NCBI GenBank assembly: GCA_017428945.1
Contig: JAFRPW010000025.1
Coordinates: 35,324-99,323 of the forward strand
From: Bacteroidales bacterium
GTDB lineage: Bacteria > Bacteroidota > Bacteroidia > Bacteroidales > UBA932
Direction: 5' to 3'
DNA: 64,000 bases
The position numbers were made by a program, and so were the translations under genes. Numbering within the stretch: position 1 is the first letter of the stretch; the number at the start of each line of letters is the position of its first letter. Shown here one piece after another: positions 1-9,385 of this stretch. Under the pieces are notes generated by a model that saw nothing but the letters and a program-made list of their open reading frames with translations, searched no databases and was not told where the DNA came from.

Positions 1-937
1 TGTCAAACTCTCCCAGCTGGGCGTAGATACCGTGCTTCTGCTCGAAGCGGTCGCGGGCGGTGCCAAGGGAATCGGCCTTTGAAAGGGCTTCTTCCAGGAG
101 GCCTTTGGAGCGGAGGTAGCAGATGTCCATGTCGAAACGGGTGTCGGCATCTGTCTGGAGGCGGTAGAGGTGGTTGTCCAGAAGGGCATCGTAGCAGTGC
201 CAGAAGGCATCGTTATTACCCTTGGCGTAGTTGAGATAGGCTCTTGTCATCTGTGCCTTGAGTTCCACCGAAGGGAAGTAAGCCTGGTACTCTTCCGCCC
301 GGGAGCACCAGTTGTCGGCCGCGACAAAGTCCTTCATCTTCACGCACTCCTGCGCAATGAGGATGTAAAGGTTGGGAAGGTCCTGCTCTGAACGCGCTTC
401 CCTGCAGTAGCGGGCGGCCTTTTCAAAGTTCCTCACAGCCAGATGGGAATTGTCCCTGTAGCTCTGTATAAGGCCGATGATCCGGTAACTGTACATCTTC
501 CCCAGGGGCTTTTTCTCCGCCGATGCAATTCTCTCCATTGCCCTTGCCTCCAGCACCGCGTCCGAAGCCCTGCCTATGTGGACAAGGTACTGGCAGTACT
601 CGTGAAGGGTTGGGAAATAGAAGGTGCGGAGGTCCTTGCGGTCTCCGATGAGTTCCTTTATCTCCACTATGCAGGAGTCCATGCGGGCATACTCCCCTTG
701 CGCAAAGCGGACGGGGAATTCCAGGGAAAGCGCCAGGCACTTGTAGCGGAAATTGCCCTGGCGGAGGCCTTCGGAGTACAGGGAATCGGCCAGGACAAGG
801 TTGCCGGGACTGTACTCCTGCATACGGCCCCAGGCGTAGCGCTCGAAGGTGTCTTTGTCTACGTTGAGCCTATTCACTATCTGCGCCCCGGAGGTGAGGC
901 ACAGGAACAAGGCGGCTAGTGCAATGAGTTTTCTCAC
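1..937 (-). CDS. TPR-repeat sensor protein, 3' end cut by window edge
   Basis: The visible part (about 312 codons) starts with a GTG at 935-937 that shares one base with the TAG stop of the upstream response regulator. It has a short signal peptide (RKLIALAALFLCLTSGAQ), then helical repeats rich in Tyr, Ala and Leu that read like degenerate TPRs, resembling the periplasmic halves of the two paralogues upstream. The C-terminus lies outside the window, so it is not known whether a membrane segment and kinase domain follow, as in the 2574-4490 gene. Inference: a periplasmic TPR sensor of the same signalling operon. The assignment as a coding gene is firm because the frame stays open from the GTG to base 1. 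Confidence 0.7.
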   Translation of the reverse strand, partial: MRKLIALAALFLCLTSGAQIVNRLNVDKDTFERYAWGRMQEYSPGNLVLADSLYSEGLRQGNFRYKCLALSLEFPVRFAQGEYARMDSCIVEIKELIGDRKDLRTFYFPTLHEYCQYLVHIGRASDAVLEARAMERIASAEKKPLGKMYSYRIIGLIQSYRDNSHLAVRNFEKAARYCREARSEQDLPNLYILIAQECVKMKDFVAADNWCSRAEEYQAYFPSVELKAQMTRAYLNYAKGNNDAFWHCYDALLDNHLYRLQTDADTRFDMDICYLRSKGLLEEALSKADSLGTARDRFEQKHGIYAQLGEFD

Positions 938-1353
938 TATTTCTTAGCCTCTGCCAACTTGAGCTGATTGACAACACAGGAGAGGAGTTTCTCCATTATG
1001 ATGGGCTTCATGATGAAGTCGTTGGCGCCGGCGTTGAAGCCTTTAACCACGTCCTCATTGGAATTGAGGGCGCTCAGGATTACAATCTGGATATCTGCCG
1101 TGGCGGGGTCTTCGCGGAGACGGCGGAGAACTTCAAAGCCATCGATTCCGGGCATCATGAGGTCCAGGAGGATGAGGTCCGGCTTCTCCTGGGCAACTGC
1201 ATCCAGGGCCTGCTGGCCACCGGAAGCAGTGCGCATCTTGAAGTTGAACTTGGACAGCATCTTCTGAACCAGCAGGAGGTTCAGGGGAATGTCATCTACC
1301 GCTAATACGTTGAAAGCGGAGAAATCGAAATTCTGGGCGTAAAGGGGGGTCAT
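937..1353 (-). CDS. Stand-alone CheY-like response regulator receiver protein
   Basis: This 138-residue protein is a single receiver domain with no output domain. The acidic pair is D20-D21, the phospho-acceptor is D64 in LILLDLMMPG, the switch hydroxyl is S94 in ILSA and the conserved lysine is K116 in MKP. An N-terminal stretch of about 14 residues precedes the first beta strand. It starts 3 nt after the kinase-less TPR gene and overlaps the next gene by one base, so it is translated as part of the sensor operon. The nearest kinase is the TPR histidine kinase at 2574-4490, which lacks its own receiver, so this protein is the obvious phosphotransfer partner (inference). With no DNA-binding domain it must act through protein contacts or as a phosphate sink. 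Confidence 0.88.
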   Translation of the reverse strand: MTPLYAQNFDFSAFNVLAVDDIPLNLLLVQKMLSKFNFKMRTASGGQQALDAVAQEKPDLILLDLMMPGIDGFEVLRRLREDPATADIQIVILSALNSNEDVVKGFNAGANDFIMKPIIMEKLLSCVVNQLKLAEAKK

Positions 1354-1356
1354 ATC

Positions 1357-2577
1357 TTATTCTTTATGTTTCCTTCTTTCCAATAAAAGAGCCGCCGCAC
1401 CTGCCAGAAGGATAAGCAGCAGGACTCCAGAGTAAATCATTGCTCTCCTGGCCTTCCTGTTGGCTTTCTCCAGCTCTGTCTCAAGGCGGCTGGTCTCATA
1501 ATGCGCCGTGAGCTGCTCCAGCCTCTGGTTGTTGATACGGGAGATGTCCCCATACAGGCGGCTGCTGAGGAGAGACAGTATCCGGGCCGATGTTTCCCAC
1601 TGCCCGCGGGTGGATGCAAATCCGGCTAAAAACCCCATCTGCTGCCTATAGTACAGAGACCGGATGTCTTTCTCTATGGAAGCAGAGTTGCCGGCCAGGA
1701 TATTGTCTATGCAGTTGAAAACAACTTTCCCGGAGCGGATGGTATTATGGAAAACCGGCTTGGAAAGGCAGAAATCCCTTTTGTTGCGGTATTCCTGAAG
1801 ATTGTTGTCCCATGCGTCAAGCTGCGCGCCGTAGTATGCCACGCGGACCGAATCCATAAGGGAGACGCGGCAGCCGGCGGCCTTGCCATAATACATCCTG
1901 GCCGAGTCCGACGCTACCGGATAAGTATCGGCAAGGTCACAGTACTGCATAACCATGCTCTGGCGTCTGATTGTGGCATCCTGGCTGGTCTCGAAAATCT
2001 TCACCACCTGAAGGAGGCACTTCTGGGTATTGACAATATCGCTCATGCGGAGGTATAGCTTGCCAAGGTTCATGAGGCTCTTCCACAGGGCGTACTCGTC
2101 ACCCGTTTCCTTTGCCTCCTCCATCATGGAGGTGAGCATCTCCGCAGCGTGCGTGTCCTGCTGGGTATTGAAGTAGTAGGTCTGGCACAGCTCCGAAGCA
2201 TAGTAGTAATACTGCATGTAGCCGGTGGCCTTGGAAATGCGCTGGGCAGTTTCACGGGCATCTTCCACCTTTGAATTCCACATGCCGGAATCCCAGGAGC
2301 TGATATCTTTGTTCCTCTTATACTGCGCCTCATGGGACATGCGCTTGAGGATTTCCACATAATAGAGCGTCTGGGCCTTGGAGTCTTTCTTGCGAAGGGA
2401 CGATTCCAGAAGGGCCTGGACAGCGGTTTCAAACTCATCGGAATCAAAATTGTCCATATTCTGCTCCGAAATGCGGAAGTATGAGTAGCACTCGTCGTCT
2501 ATCTGATACGGGTTTTTCTGGGCCGGTGCCGGGAGCGCCAATGCCAGAAGGAATAGTATTAGGATTAGCTTTTTCAT
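1357..2577 (-). CDS. TPR sensor-like membrane protein lacking a kinase domain
   Basis: A 406-residue protein with an N-terminal signal peptide ending near ALPAPAQ, a TPR-like helical periplasmic region and one transmembrane helix near residues 378-400. It stops just after the helix in a basic tail (LERRKHKE). It is a paralogue of the sensor half of the next gene upstream: both begin after the signal peptide with an NPY-x-ID motif and share the 'K-A-Q-T-L-Y-Y-V-E-x-L' block. The paralogue continues into a histidine kinase where this one ends. The ATGA overlap with the upstream kinase gene (2574-2577) and the 3-nt gap to the response regulator argue that the truncation is normal and not a recent break. 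It may modulate the full-length kinase, for example by heterodimerising (inference). Confidence 0.75.
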   Translation of the reverse strand: MKKLILILFLLALALPAPAQKNPYQIDDECYSYFRISEQNMDNFDSDEFETAVQALLESSLRKKDSKAQTLYYVEILKRMSHEAQYKRNKDISSWDSGMWNSKVEDARETAQRISKATGYMQYYYYASELCQTYYFNTQQDTHAAEMLTSMMEEAKETGDEYALWKSLMNLGKLYLRMSDIVNTQKCLLQVVKIFETSQDATIRRQSMVMQYCDLADTYPVASDSARMYYGKAAGCRVSLMDSVRVAYYGAQLDAWDNNLQEYRNKRDFCLSKPVFHNTIRSGKVVFNCIDNILAGNSASIEKDIRSLYYRQQMGFLAGFASTRGQWETSARILSLLSSRLYGDISRINNQRLEQLTAHYETSRLETELEKANRKARRAMIYSGVLLLILLAGAAALLLERRKHKE

Positions 2578-4490
2578 TGCTGTGGGGCCGGGTTACAAGG
2601 TATGGCAAAAACAAAACGGGCGCCGCCGGCGGTATAAGTTGTGTCAAGGTAAACCTTGGCGCCCATGCGTCCGGCTATGTCCCGGCAGATGCTGAGGCCA
2701 AGGCCGGTGCCCTGGACAAAGTCGTTAAGCTTGGCAAAGCGCTCGAATATCTTTTCTGCCTGCTCCGGAGGCACGCCGGTTCCAGTGTCCGTTACGGAAT
2801 ATGTCACAAAACCGGGGTTCTCAGTGAGGGAACTGGCCAGCCTGATTTCTCCGGATGCGGTGTGCTTGCAGGCGTTTGTGAGCAGGTTTATCAGTATCTG
2901 CTGAACGCGGCGGGGATCTGTGCTGAAGTTGAAGGGTTCTTCCTGACAGGGCTGGTAGTACATGCGTACGCCCGGCTGCAGGCGGTGCTCTGCGCTGGAT
3001 ATGGCGGCCTGGGCCATGTAGTGCATTTCCCCATCCTCGTAAGTGATGCGATAGTTGCCGCTGTCCATTGCCGATGCGTTGAGGATATCGTCCAGAAGCA
3101 TTGTGAGCATCTTGGTATTGTTGACGATATGGCCTGCGAACTCCTCCTTCTCCTCCTCCGGGAAACTGCCGTCCGGGAGGCTCAAAAGCTGGGAAAAGCC
3201 CACTATGGCGTTGAGCGGGGTGCGGACCTCGTGACTCATGTTCTGGACAAAGCGGGTCTTTGCGGCATCGGCCATGCGGACCTTCTCGTTGGTCTTACGC
3301 AGATTCAGGGCGTAGAATACCATGAACACCGTTATCACAAGGAGGATAGCTATGATGAGGAGCATCACCATGCGCATAGCACGCTGTGCGCGATGGGTTT
3401 CCTCGCTTATCTTGGCGCTTAATACGTCGTTACCCATTTTGGCCTCGATTTCCGCCAGTTTGGACTGATTGGCCGCCGCCAGAACCCTTTCCTCATAGGC
3501 CACCAGGTTCTTCTCAATCTTGAAAGCCAGTTCCTTACGGCCGTACTCCTCTGCTATATTGGCAATGTACTTCACCTCCCTGAGGTGCTTGGACATGGTG
3601 ACAAAGTCAAACTCGTCTATCTGATTTCCGTAAACCAGCCTGTCTATGTATCCGAACATGGTGGGCGCCGTGGTGCTCACCATGTGAAGATGAGAATCCG
3701 ACAGACAGTAATCCCTGGCATACTCATAGGCCTTCACATCCTGCTGGAATGCGGCCAGCTTTGCATGGTGGTACTCATAACGCAGGGTGTCCATGTGCTG
3801 TTTACGGGCGGCTTCGGCCTTGGCCAGGAAGTAAGGGACGGAGTCGTTGCCTATGGGAAAGGTGTCCGACATGTCGCAGTACAGACGCGTCGCGGACTCT
3901 TTCCTGATAGTGGGGTCGTCCGTTGTCTCGTATACACGGATGGCTTCCTTTATGTATTTCTTTGCCGATATGTAGTCGTTCTGGGCGATATACAGGGAGA
4001 TGAGGTAACGGTTTCCCATCCAGATGCCGTATGGCTCCTTGCGTGCCACCGCCTGCTCACGCATGTCCTGCACCAGTTCCATGGTGTGGACAAGCTTTCC
4101 GTGAATATAATAATAACTCTGGACAATGTCGTAAGCCTGGTAGAAGAACTTGGTTTCTCCAAGATCTGAGGCGACCCTCTTGAGGTCTTCCATGTACTTG
4201 AGGATATTCTCATCCTCTGCCTGGGTGGTATTTTTCTTGTCCTTGAGAAGAGCTGTTGCGTTCTTGAGACGCTCTACATAGTACAGGGTCTGGGCCTTTG
4301 TATCCCCTTTTTCAATTGCCTTGCTAAGCAGCGCTGAATTGGCACTGTCAAAGCCAATCTTACCTTCCAGATGCATTGCCTCCTCCAGGAGTTTATGAAA
4401 CTCCTGGTCAATTCCGTACGGATTATCCTGCGCGGCCAGGGAGAAAAGCGCCGCAGCAAGAAGAACAAATGAGGTCAGCCATTTTTTCAT
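2574..4490 (-). CDS. TPR-repeat sensor histidine kinase
   Basis: A 638-residue membrane kinase. The start is set at the ATG at 4488-4490, followed by a good signal peptide (MKKWLTSFVLLAAALFSLAAQ); a longer frame upstream lacks a signal and would cover the promoter. Residues about 25-370 are a periplasmic TPR-type sensor, about 372-395 a membrane helix and about 410-638 a HisKA plus HATPase module. The phospho-acceptor is H420 in SHEVRTPLNAIVGFSQLL. The N box (LINLLTNACKHT), G1 box (TDTGTGVPPE) and G2 box (GTGLGLSICRDIAG) are all intact. There is no receiver domain, so phosphate presumably passes to the stand-alone receiver encoded two genes downstream. The gene is first in a four-gene operon behind a consensus promoter. 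The signal sensed cannot be read from the sequence. Confidence 0.9.
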   Translation of the reverse strand: MKKWLTSFVLLAAALFSLAAQDNPYGIDQEFHKLLEEAMHLEGKIGFDSANSALLSKAIEKGDTKAQTLYYVERLKNATALLKDKKNTTQAEDENILKYMEDLKRVASDLGETKFFYQAYDIVQSYYYIHGKLVHTMELVQDMREQAVARKEPYGIWMGNRYLISLYIAQNDYISAKKYIKEAIRVYETTDDPTIRKESATRLYCDMSDTFPIGNDSVPYFLAKAEAARKQHMDTLRYEYHHAKLAAFQQDVKAYEYARDYCLSDSHLHMVSTTAPTMFGYIDRLVYGNQIDEFDFVTMSKHLREVKYIANIAEEYGRKELAFKIEKNLVAYEERVLAAANQSKLAEIEAKMGNDVLSAKISEETHRAQRAMRMVMLLIIAILLVITVFMVFYALNLRKTNEKVRMADAAKTRFVQNMSHEVRTPLNAIVGFSQLLSLPDGSFPEEEKEEFAGHIVNNTKMLTMLLDDILNASAMDSGNYRITYEDGEMHYMAQAAISSAEHRLQPGVRMYYQPCQEEPFNFSTDPRRVQQILINLLTNACKHTASGEIRLASSLTENPGFVTYSVTDTGTGVPPEQAEKIFERFAKLNDFVQGTGLGLSICRDIAGRMGAKVYLDTTYTAGGARFVFAIPCNPAPQQ

Positions 4491-4496
4491 ATCCCT

Positions 4497-4527
4497 CAAA
4501 GATAATGATTTTTCTTTTAAGTGACAA
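4497..4527 (-). promoter_or_regulatory. Bacteroidetes-type promoter of the TPR kinase operon
   Basis: Read on the minus strand, TTG (complement of 4525-4527) is followed after 20 nt by TATCTTTG (complement of 4497-4504), a match to the Bacteroides sigma-factor consensus TTTG...TAnnTTTG. Only 6 nt separate the -7 element from the ATG at 4490, so the transcript would have an almost absent 5' leader. This supports the downstream start chosen for the kinase. Confidence 0.6.
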
Positions 4528-4617
4528 TAACCACGTAATCCTGGAGTTTTGTTCCTCCGTGTCACTTACCGGGACTTCGTCGGCTTACAGTCCAAAAAGT
4601 TTATGCAAACTACAGCG

Positions 4618-4642
4618 AACGGCTGCCGGGAGGGCAGCCGTT
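4618..4642 (-). terminator. Hairpin downstream of the fimbrial operon
   Basis: A perfect 10-bp inverted repeat (AACGGCTGCC / GGCAGCCGTT) encloses a 5-nt loop. It lies 28 nt past the stop of the last fimbrillin-type lipoprotein gene and upstream of the kinase promoter. It lacks a long U tract on either strand, so it is a likely but not canonical terminator. Confidence 0.55.
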
Positions 4643-4669
4643 GCATTCGTTATGACGCCAAAGGGTGCG

Positions 4670-6721
4670 TTAAGGTGCTACCGATGGCGTTATACTCCTG
4701 TCCGGGAAGTCCTTGATGCGGAGGAAGACGCCCAGATTGATGGCATCACCCAACGCGTAGCGGTTGCGGATGTCCTTGAGGTAGAACTCCACCAGACCGT
4801 CGGCAGGGTAGGAGTCGATAGTGTACTCGTAGAAGAAACCCCAGGAAGACGCGTTGTAGTTCCAGTCCGTCTTTACGGAAGAACTGGGAACCGTGGCGGT
4901 GGAGCCAGTGATAATGCCGAACTTGCTCGAGCGTGTTGAGTAACCGCCTGCTCCGTCATTGTAAGGTTCCAGGGTGTTGGTCGCAAAATGGATGGAGAGA
5001 GGGAACAGGTCTGCCTGCAAAGACTGGGAGAGTTTGAAGGAGAGCTTGTAAACAGGCCGGATGGGATCGTCCCCCCCAGGTCCCAGGTAAGGGCTTCCTC
5101 CCTCCGTCACCTGTATAAGGACAGGTTCTGCACGATACTTGAATTCGTCCACGGCATACACGTGGATGGTACGGTAAAGGCCACTCTTCTTGTGGCGGAT
5201 TATCAGATGGTCATCGAAGGTGTAGGTGTGGCCTACACTACTGATTTTAAGGTTGAACTCCCACTGACCGGTACCAGAATTAAAGGTGGGCAAGTCGTCC
5301 GATACTCCGGGGTTGTTGATATCCCAGGCATCGTTGATATCCCAGCCGCTGTTGATGTTTTCTTCCCAATATAGAGTAAATGCATCGGCGTTTGAGCTAT
5401 TCTCTCCCTGGATGGGATTACCGGAGCCATCCTTACCCATAAAGGTGAACTTGATAGGGATGACGGTATTGGCAACCTTTACCATTACGTTGGTGGCAGT
5501 TGGTTCCACGATGCTCAGGGTATAAGAACCATCAGAGACAGTAGGTACGGAAGGGTCCACGTCTGCCGGGTTATTGGCGAAGTCATCGGATGCCGGGAGA
5601 GAGGCCATTGCAAGAGAAGGATATCCTTCATGCTGGAGACTCTTTATATTAAGGATATAGGTGTTGTTTCGGGTAATCTGAATCTGGTTACCGTCACCGT
5701 CACGAAGCAGAATGAGGACGTACTTGACTCTGGAATTGACAGAGGTAAGTTTCAGGATCAGGCGCACACGGCCCGCCTCATCGTGGGTCTTGGTGTTGTG
5801 GTCGTCGAAGAGGTACAGGAAAGAGTTCTCCGGATGTGCAGGGTCTATGGTCTCGAAACTTCCCTCGGTGGCCTGGAAACGGCCGCTTTGGGTGTATTCA
5901 TTCATGGATACCGTAGAGGCGGTTCCCCCGGCATTACAATAATTTGCCCAGGGATTGGATTCAGTAATTTCGTACGGAGCGATGTATCCCCTGTCGCGGC
6001 CGTTGGTCACGGTCCATTCAATGGAGGCAACATTCTCAGTGTAAACCTCACTTCCAAAACCGAAGCGGACGTTGTTAAAGATATCGGCCGACTGGAAGGA
6101 CAGCCTCACCCTTGCCCTGTCACGGAGCAAATGAATCACATTGGGTGTAGGAGAGACCGAGCCGCCTTCGCTGGCGCCCAGTCCTGCCTGGAGCCAGGTC
6201 TTCATAGCCGATGCATTAGACTCCATATGGTAGCCCCAAAGCTTGACGGATGTCTCCGAATAGAGGGAGGTAAGGGCTTCGGACTGCATGATAATCCTTT
6301 CGGAAGTGCCTACCGGGAAACTCATTGGATCCGGCAGGTTGGCATTGACCACAAAGTGGATGCGGGCCGTGCCGTCCGGGACATAGCCCCAGAACTGATT
6401 CAGGCCTGTCTCGATATGGGCCTGACGGATGCCGATATAGTAGCCCGACCTGTCGAAGCAGAGCAGCTGCATGGCATTCTCGCTGAAGGGAGTAGTTTCC
6501 GGACCAAAGAGCATTCCCTTGGTGTCCGGTGCACCCACACCCTCCATCCGGAGGAAGAAGGGCATTTCCCCTTCCGGGACTTCGAAAGCAGGAATCGTGG
6601 ATTCCGGAGCCGTGCCTTCCCCTTCAACGGGAAGACGCTCCTCCTGACAAGCGACTGAAAGTGCCAGTACGGCCGACAAAGTCAATATTGCGTATAATAT
6701 ATGCTTCATAGCTTCTTTCAT
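4670..6721 (-). CDS. Fimbrillin-type surface lipoprotein (third of three)
   Basis: A 683-residue lipoprotein with a lipobox ending at C25 (LALSVAC). A second ATG four codons downstream (6709) is an equally possible start. The acidic residues after the cysteine (QEERLP) resemble Bacteroidales surface-export lipoproteins. The body is Ser/Thr/Gly-rich beta-type sequence, and the early segment (an aromatic-rich block around FWGYVPDGTARIHFVVNANLP) resembles N-terminal domains of Mfa2/FimB-like and DUF4906-type fimbrial proteins. It follows the 883-residue fimbrillin gene by 3 nt and ends the operon, the usual place of an anchor, accessory or tip subunit. That role is inference. The family assignment rests on general sequence character and operon context, and the exact family is uncertain. 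Confidence 0.65.
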   Translation of the reverse strand: MKEAMKHILYAILTLSAVLALSVACQEERLPVEGEGTAPESTIPAFEVPEGEMPFFLRMEGVGAPDTKGMLFGPETTPFSENAMQLLCFDRSGYYIGIRQAHIETGLNQFWGYVPDGTARIHFVVNANLPDPMSFPVGTSERIIMQSEALTSLYSETSVKLWGYHMESNASAMKTWLQAGLGASEGGSVSPTPNVIHLLRDRARVRLSFQSADIFNNVRFGFGSEVYTENVASIEWTVTNGRDRGYIAPYEITESNPWANYCNAGGTASTVSMNEYTQSGRFQATEGSFETIDPAHPENSFLYLFDDHNTKTHDEAGRVRLILKLTSVNSRVKYVLILLRDGDGNQIQITRNNTYILNIKSLQHEGYPSLAMASLPASDDFANNPADVDPSVPTVSDGSYTLSIVEPTATNVMVKVANTVIPIKFTFMGKDGSGNPIQGENSSNADAFTLYWEENINSGWDINDAWDINNPGVSDDLPTFNSGTGQWEFNLKISSVGHTYTFDDHLIIRHKKSGLYRTIHVYAVDEFKYRAEPVLIQVTEGGSPYLGPGGDDPIRPVYKLSFKLSQSLQADLFPLSIHFATNTLEPYNDGAGGYSTRSSKFGIITGSTATVPSSSVKTDWNYNASSWGFFYEYTIDSYPADGLVEFYLKDIRNRYALGDAINLGVFLRIKDFPDRSITPSVAP

Positions 6722-6724
6722 TAA

Positions 6725-9376
6725 TTAGTTCAACGCATCGATTTCTGCCTGTGTAAGGTCACGGACGCAACGGACAGTGTGTGTAGTCAACCCTGATCCG
6801 GTCGCGACTTCATTACCGTTCAAGGCCCTGTAATAACCGGCGTTAAGGACCTGGTTCAATGAAGTATCGCCATCCGGAGAGGTGGTCTGAAGTCCGATGA
6901 TAACGCTTATTTCTTCTTCGGTGGGAAGTCGCCAGCCTGTATAATAAACACCGTTTTGGCCAACTTCAAGATAGGTCTCACAATGCTTTGCTTCCCAACG
7001 CTTTAATTCATCTTCAGACGAAACTCTCGTAGTCCCATAGTTAGCAGCAGTTGGACTACCAACAATAGTCGGCATGCTTGAGGTAGAGCCGAGTTGAGAA
7101 GCAATCATGAATGCCGGGGAGAAAACTCTGTCATCAGAAAGGCCGTCGCTTTCAATGTTAGGCCTACCCATAACGTATGAAGACGATGTTGAGGAAGATT
7201 GTACAATAAACATACGAGGATTAAAAGACAAGGCGTCACCTGCAACAACTCGACCTCCGGTAGAAGTATTGTTTGCTTTCATGTAGTAAACAGTACCACC
7301 ACTTACATACTTTGGCCTGAAGGGTGCGTTGGAGCTGGTGTTATTACCTTGGGAAGCAACACGGAATGTATGGGTTCCGGTTATATCCACGTCATAGTTT
7401 ACCCAGCGATAGTTTCGGAAAGCCTGGCTGCTGCTCGGGACATGATCCTTATTCAGATTGTAAGAACCACCTGAATAACGGTACTCTTCCGGTCCATAGG
7501 GGCCGGTTGATGTGCTGAACGGCTCATAATTAGGATCAGTGGAAGCCAATGCACTGCGTGCGGAAATACGGGACGACCACGCACCGACTACATGCGAGAT
7601 ACGGGTTGTGGACAGGTGCCGGATGGTAATGTCCCTGTAAAGCCCCTTGGACTCCCAGTCCGTGACATCCAGATATACCCTGACCATTATGTATTTATCT
7701 GAATGATTAGGGAGCGAGCAGGACTCGATGGTGAGGGTTCTGTCCGAACGGGTGAATTTATTCTGCAGATAAGTGGTTGTGCCCGCCACAACAGAGCCTA
7801 CCGTCTTAGTGGACACAAAGTGATTCTGCTTGTTACCTTGAAAGTTGAAGAAATAAGGTGCCGGAGCGTTTTGTGCCACATCGTCAGAAAAGGCGTATTC
7901 TGTGTACGTGGCAGACGTGGTGTTGAAAGGCTCTTCTGCGGTCGCATTGGGCAATGTGACATACTTCAGCTTTATATTACGCTTGTTGGGCTTGATAATG
8001 GTAACATTCTCCGACTGCATACCGTCACCACGGAGCGTAACACTTGTAGGTGAAACGTCAAAATAGTCGTTGTCCGAGTGGTCTACGTCGGCGATATCTT
8101 CGCTGTTGACCGGGATGTTACCCCAGGGGATGATGTCGTAATTGCAACGTACCTTATAAGCGTCCGTGAGGAGTTCGCCGCCCTCTGAAGCGATGGTGGC
8201 TTCTATCTTGTAGAGTTTGTTGCGGCCGATTGCGGTCACACCGCCCTCCGGATTCACCACGGGAATCTTGTATGTCTGATAAGTGGTGACATCGGTGGAG
8301 GTGTCCTTATAACCCAGCGAAAGGATGATGGCAGGGGCCTCGGAACTGGCGCTGCCTGCAGTCCAGCTGAGCGGATAGGTATAAGTTGCAAAAGTGAAAT
8401 GCTTGTCTGCGCCGGTATATAACAGGTCTGTGTCAACGGCATCGTTGCCCATCATGATACCGCCGGCCACGAAGATGGACTTGTTGTAGTTGACATCGGC
8501 CCCGGTAATCTTGCTGGGGTCTATGACCGGAGTGCTGAAGGAGAAATTGTAGAATCTCCAGGCGGGGGCACCGGTGACTTCCACATTCTTTGCAGCCAGG
8601 GAAGTGATGAAAGTGTCGCTGAAATTGACATCCACCACTATCTTGGCAGCCGCCCTCACCAGTGCCAGGGCGATGGATTCGGTGGAACCCGCGGTGAAGG
8701 TGGTCTTGCCGTCCATCAGGAATGACTTTTCATTTGCGTAATAGCGTTTCTGCTGGGAATTGCCGGTTGAAACGTCAAATGTGGACTGCTGGATATACTT
8801 CTTGTGGAGGTCCAGCCATTCGGGATTCAGGTTGTCCTCATTGTATGCACCCCAATAGGGCTTGTGTCCGCCTTCGCCGTTAGCTTCCGAAGGGTCGTAA
8901 TCGAACTCAATCATGGACTTCAGACCCGCCAGGTCCGTAATGCCGGCACTGCCCAGCTCACTTGTTGCTGAACTGTTGCCGGAATTGGCCGCAGTCTTCA
9001 CCTGCCTGCTGTTTGCCGACACATAGACGTCGTAGCTGTTTCCGACGACGAAACCGTCTGCACGCCAGTCACTGGTAACTCTCCAGGAGGTTTCACCGGT
9101 CTTGTCGGAGGCGGAGTTGAGCGTAAAATGCTTGATGGAAGGACTTGCGTCGCCGCTGAAAGTACCATAGAAATAGACGTTAAGCAAATCGACGGCATCT
9201 TCCTTGAGGCTGGTAACGGAAGGCACTTCCGCCTTGGTGGCGGGGGAAGATACGGACGTCTGCAGGATAAGGGCATAACTGTCATCCACAGGCATTTCCT
9301 CTTCATAAGAACAGGAAACGGCTGCAAAGGAAAGAAGCCCGGCAACAATGGTGTAATATAGAATGTTCTGTTTCAT
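6725..9376 (-). CDS. Large fimbrillin-like lipoprotein with C-terminal major-paralogous-type domain
   Basis: An 883-residue lipoprotein with a lipobox at residues 19-22 (AVSC) followed by SYEEE. Early residues include the 'PATKAE' block seen in many Bacteroidales fimbrillins, which also start 'S-x-x-x-x-T-K'. The middle is long beta-sandwich-like sequence with several Ig-like stretches. The last 100 residues (YYTGWRLPTEEEISVI ... HTVRCVRD) match the Fibrobacter-major-paralogous type of ending found on fimbrial and surface lipoproteins. It lies between two other fimbrillin-type genes with 8-9 nt and 3 nt gaps, so all three are co-transcribed. Probable role: structural or tip component of a surface fimbria (inference from family and position). 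It is considerably larger than typical FimA/Mfa1 subunits of 350-560 residues. Confidence 0.7.
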   Translation of the reverse strand: MKQNILYYTIVAGLLSFAAVSCSYEEEMPVDDSYALILQTSVSSPATKAEVPSVTSLKEDAVDLLNVYFYGTFSGDASPSIKHFTLNSASDKTGETSWRVTSDWRADGFVVGNSYDVYVSANSRQVKTAANSGNSSATSELGSAGITDLAGLKSMIEFDYDPSEANGEGGHKPYWGAYNEDNLNPEWLDLHKKYIQQSTFDVSTGNSQQKRYYANEKSFLMDGKTTFTAGSTESIALALVRAAAKIVVDVNFSDTFITSLAAKNVEVTGAPAWRFYNFSFSTPVIDPSKITGADVNYNKSIFVAGGIMMGNDAVDTDLLYTGADKHFTFATYTYPLSWTAGSASSEAPAIILSLGYKDTSTDVTTYQTYKIPVVNPEGGVTAIGRNKLYKIEATIASEGGELLTDAYKVRCNYDIIPWGNIPVNSEDIADVDHSDNDYFDVSPTSVTLRGDGMQSENVTIIKPNKRNIKLKYVTLPNATAEEPFNTTSATYTEYAFSDDVAQNAPAPYFFNFQGNKQNHFVSTKTVGSVVAGTTTYLQNKFTRSDRTLTIESCSLPNHSDKYIMVRVYLDVTDWESKGLYRDITIRHLSTTRISHVVGAWSSRISARSALASTDPNYEPFSTSTGPYGPEEYRYSGGSYNLNKDHVPSSSQAFRNYRWVNYDVDITGTHTFRVASQGNNTSSNAPFRPKYVSGGTVYYMKANNTSTGGRVVAGDALSFNPRMFIVQSSSTSSSYVMGRPNIESDGLSDDRVFSPAFMIASQLGSTSSMPTIVGSPTAANYGTTRVSSEDELKRWEAKHCETYLEVGQNGVYYTGWRLPTEEEISVIIGLQTTSPDGDTSLNQVLNAGYYRALNGNEVATGSGLTTHTVRCVRDLTQAEIDALN

Positions 9377-9385
9377 ACTTCTTAA

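Noticed and set aside
1357-2577. Pseudogene of a histidine kinase
   Set aside because: No remnant kinase sequence follows the stop; the response regulator starts 3 nt later and the gene keeps ATGA coupling, so it seems an intact short protein.
4491-4565. Longer start of the TPR kinase at 4565
   Set aside because: It would place 25 residues before a clean signal peptide and overlap a consensus promoter.
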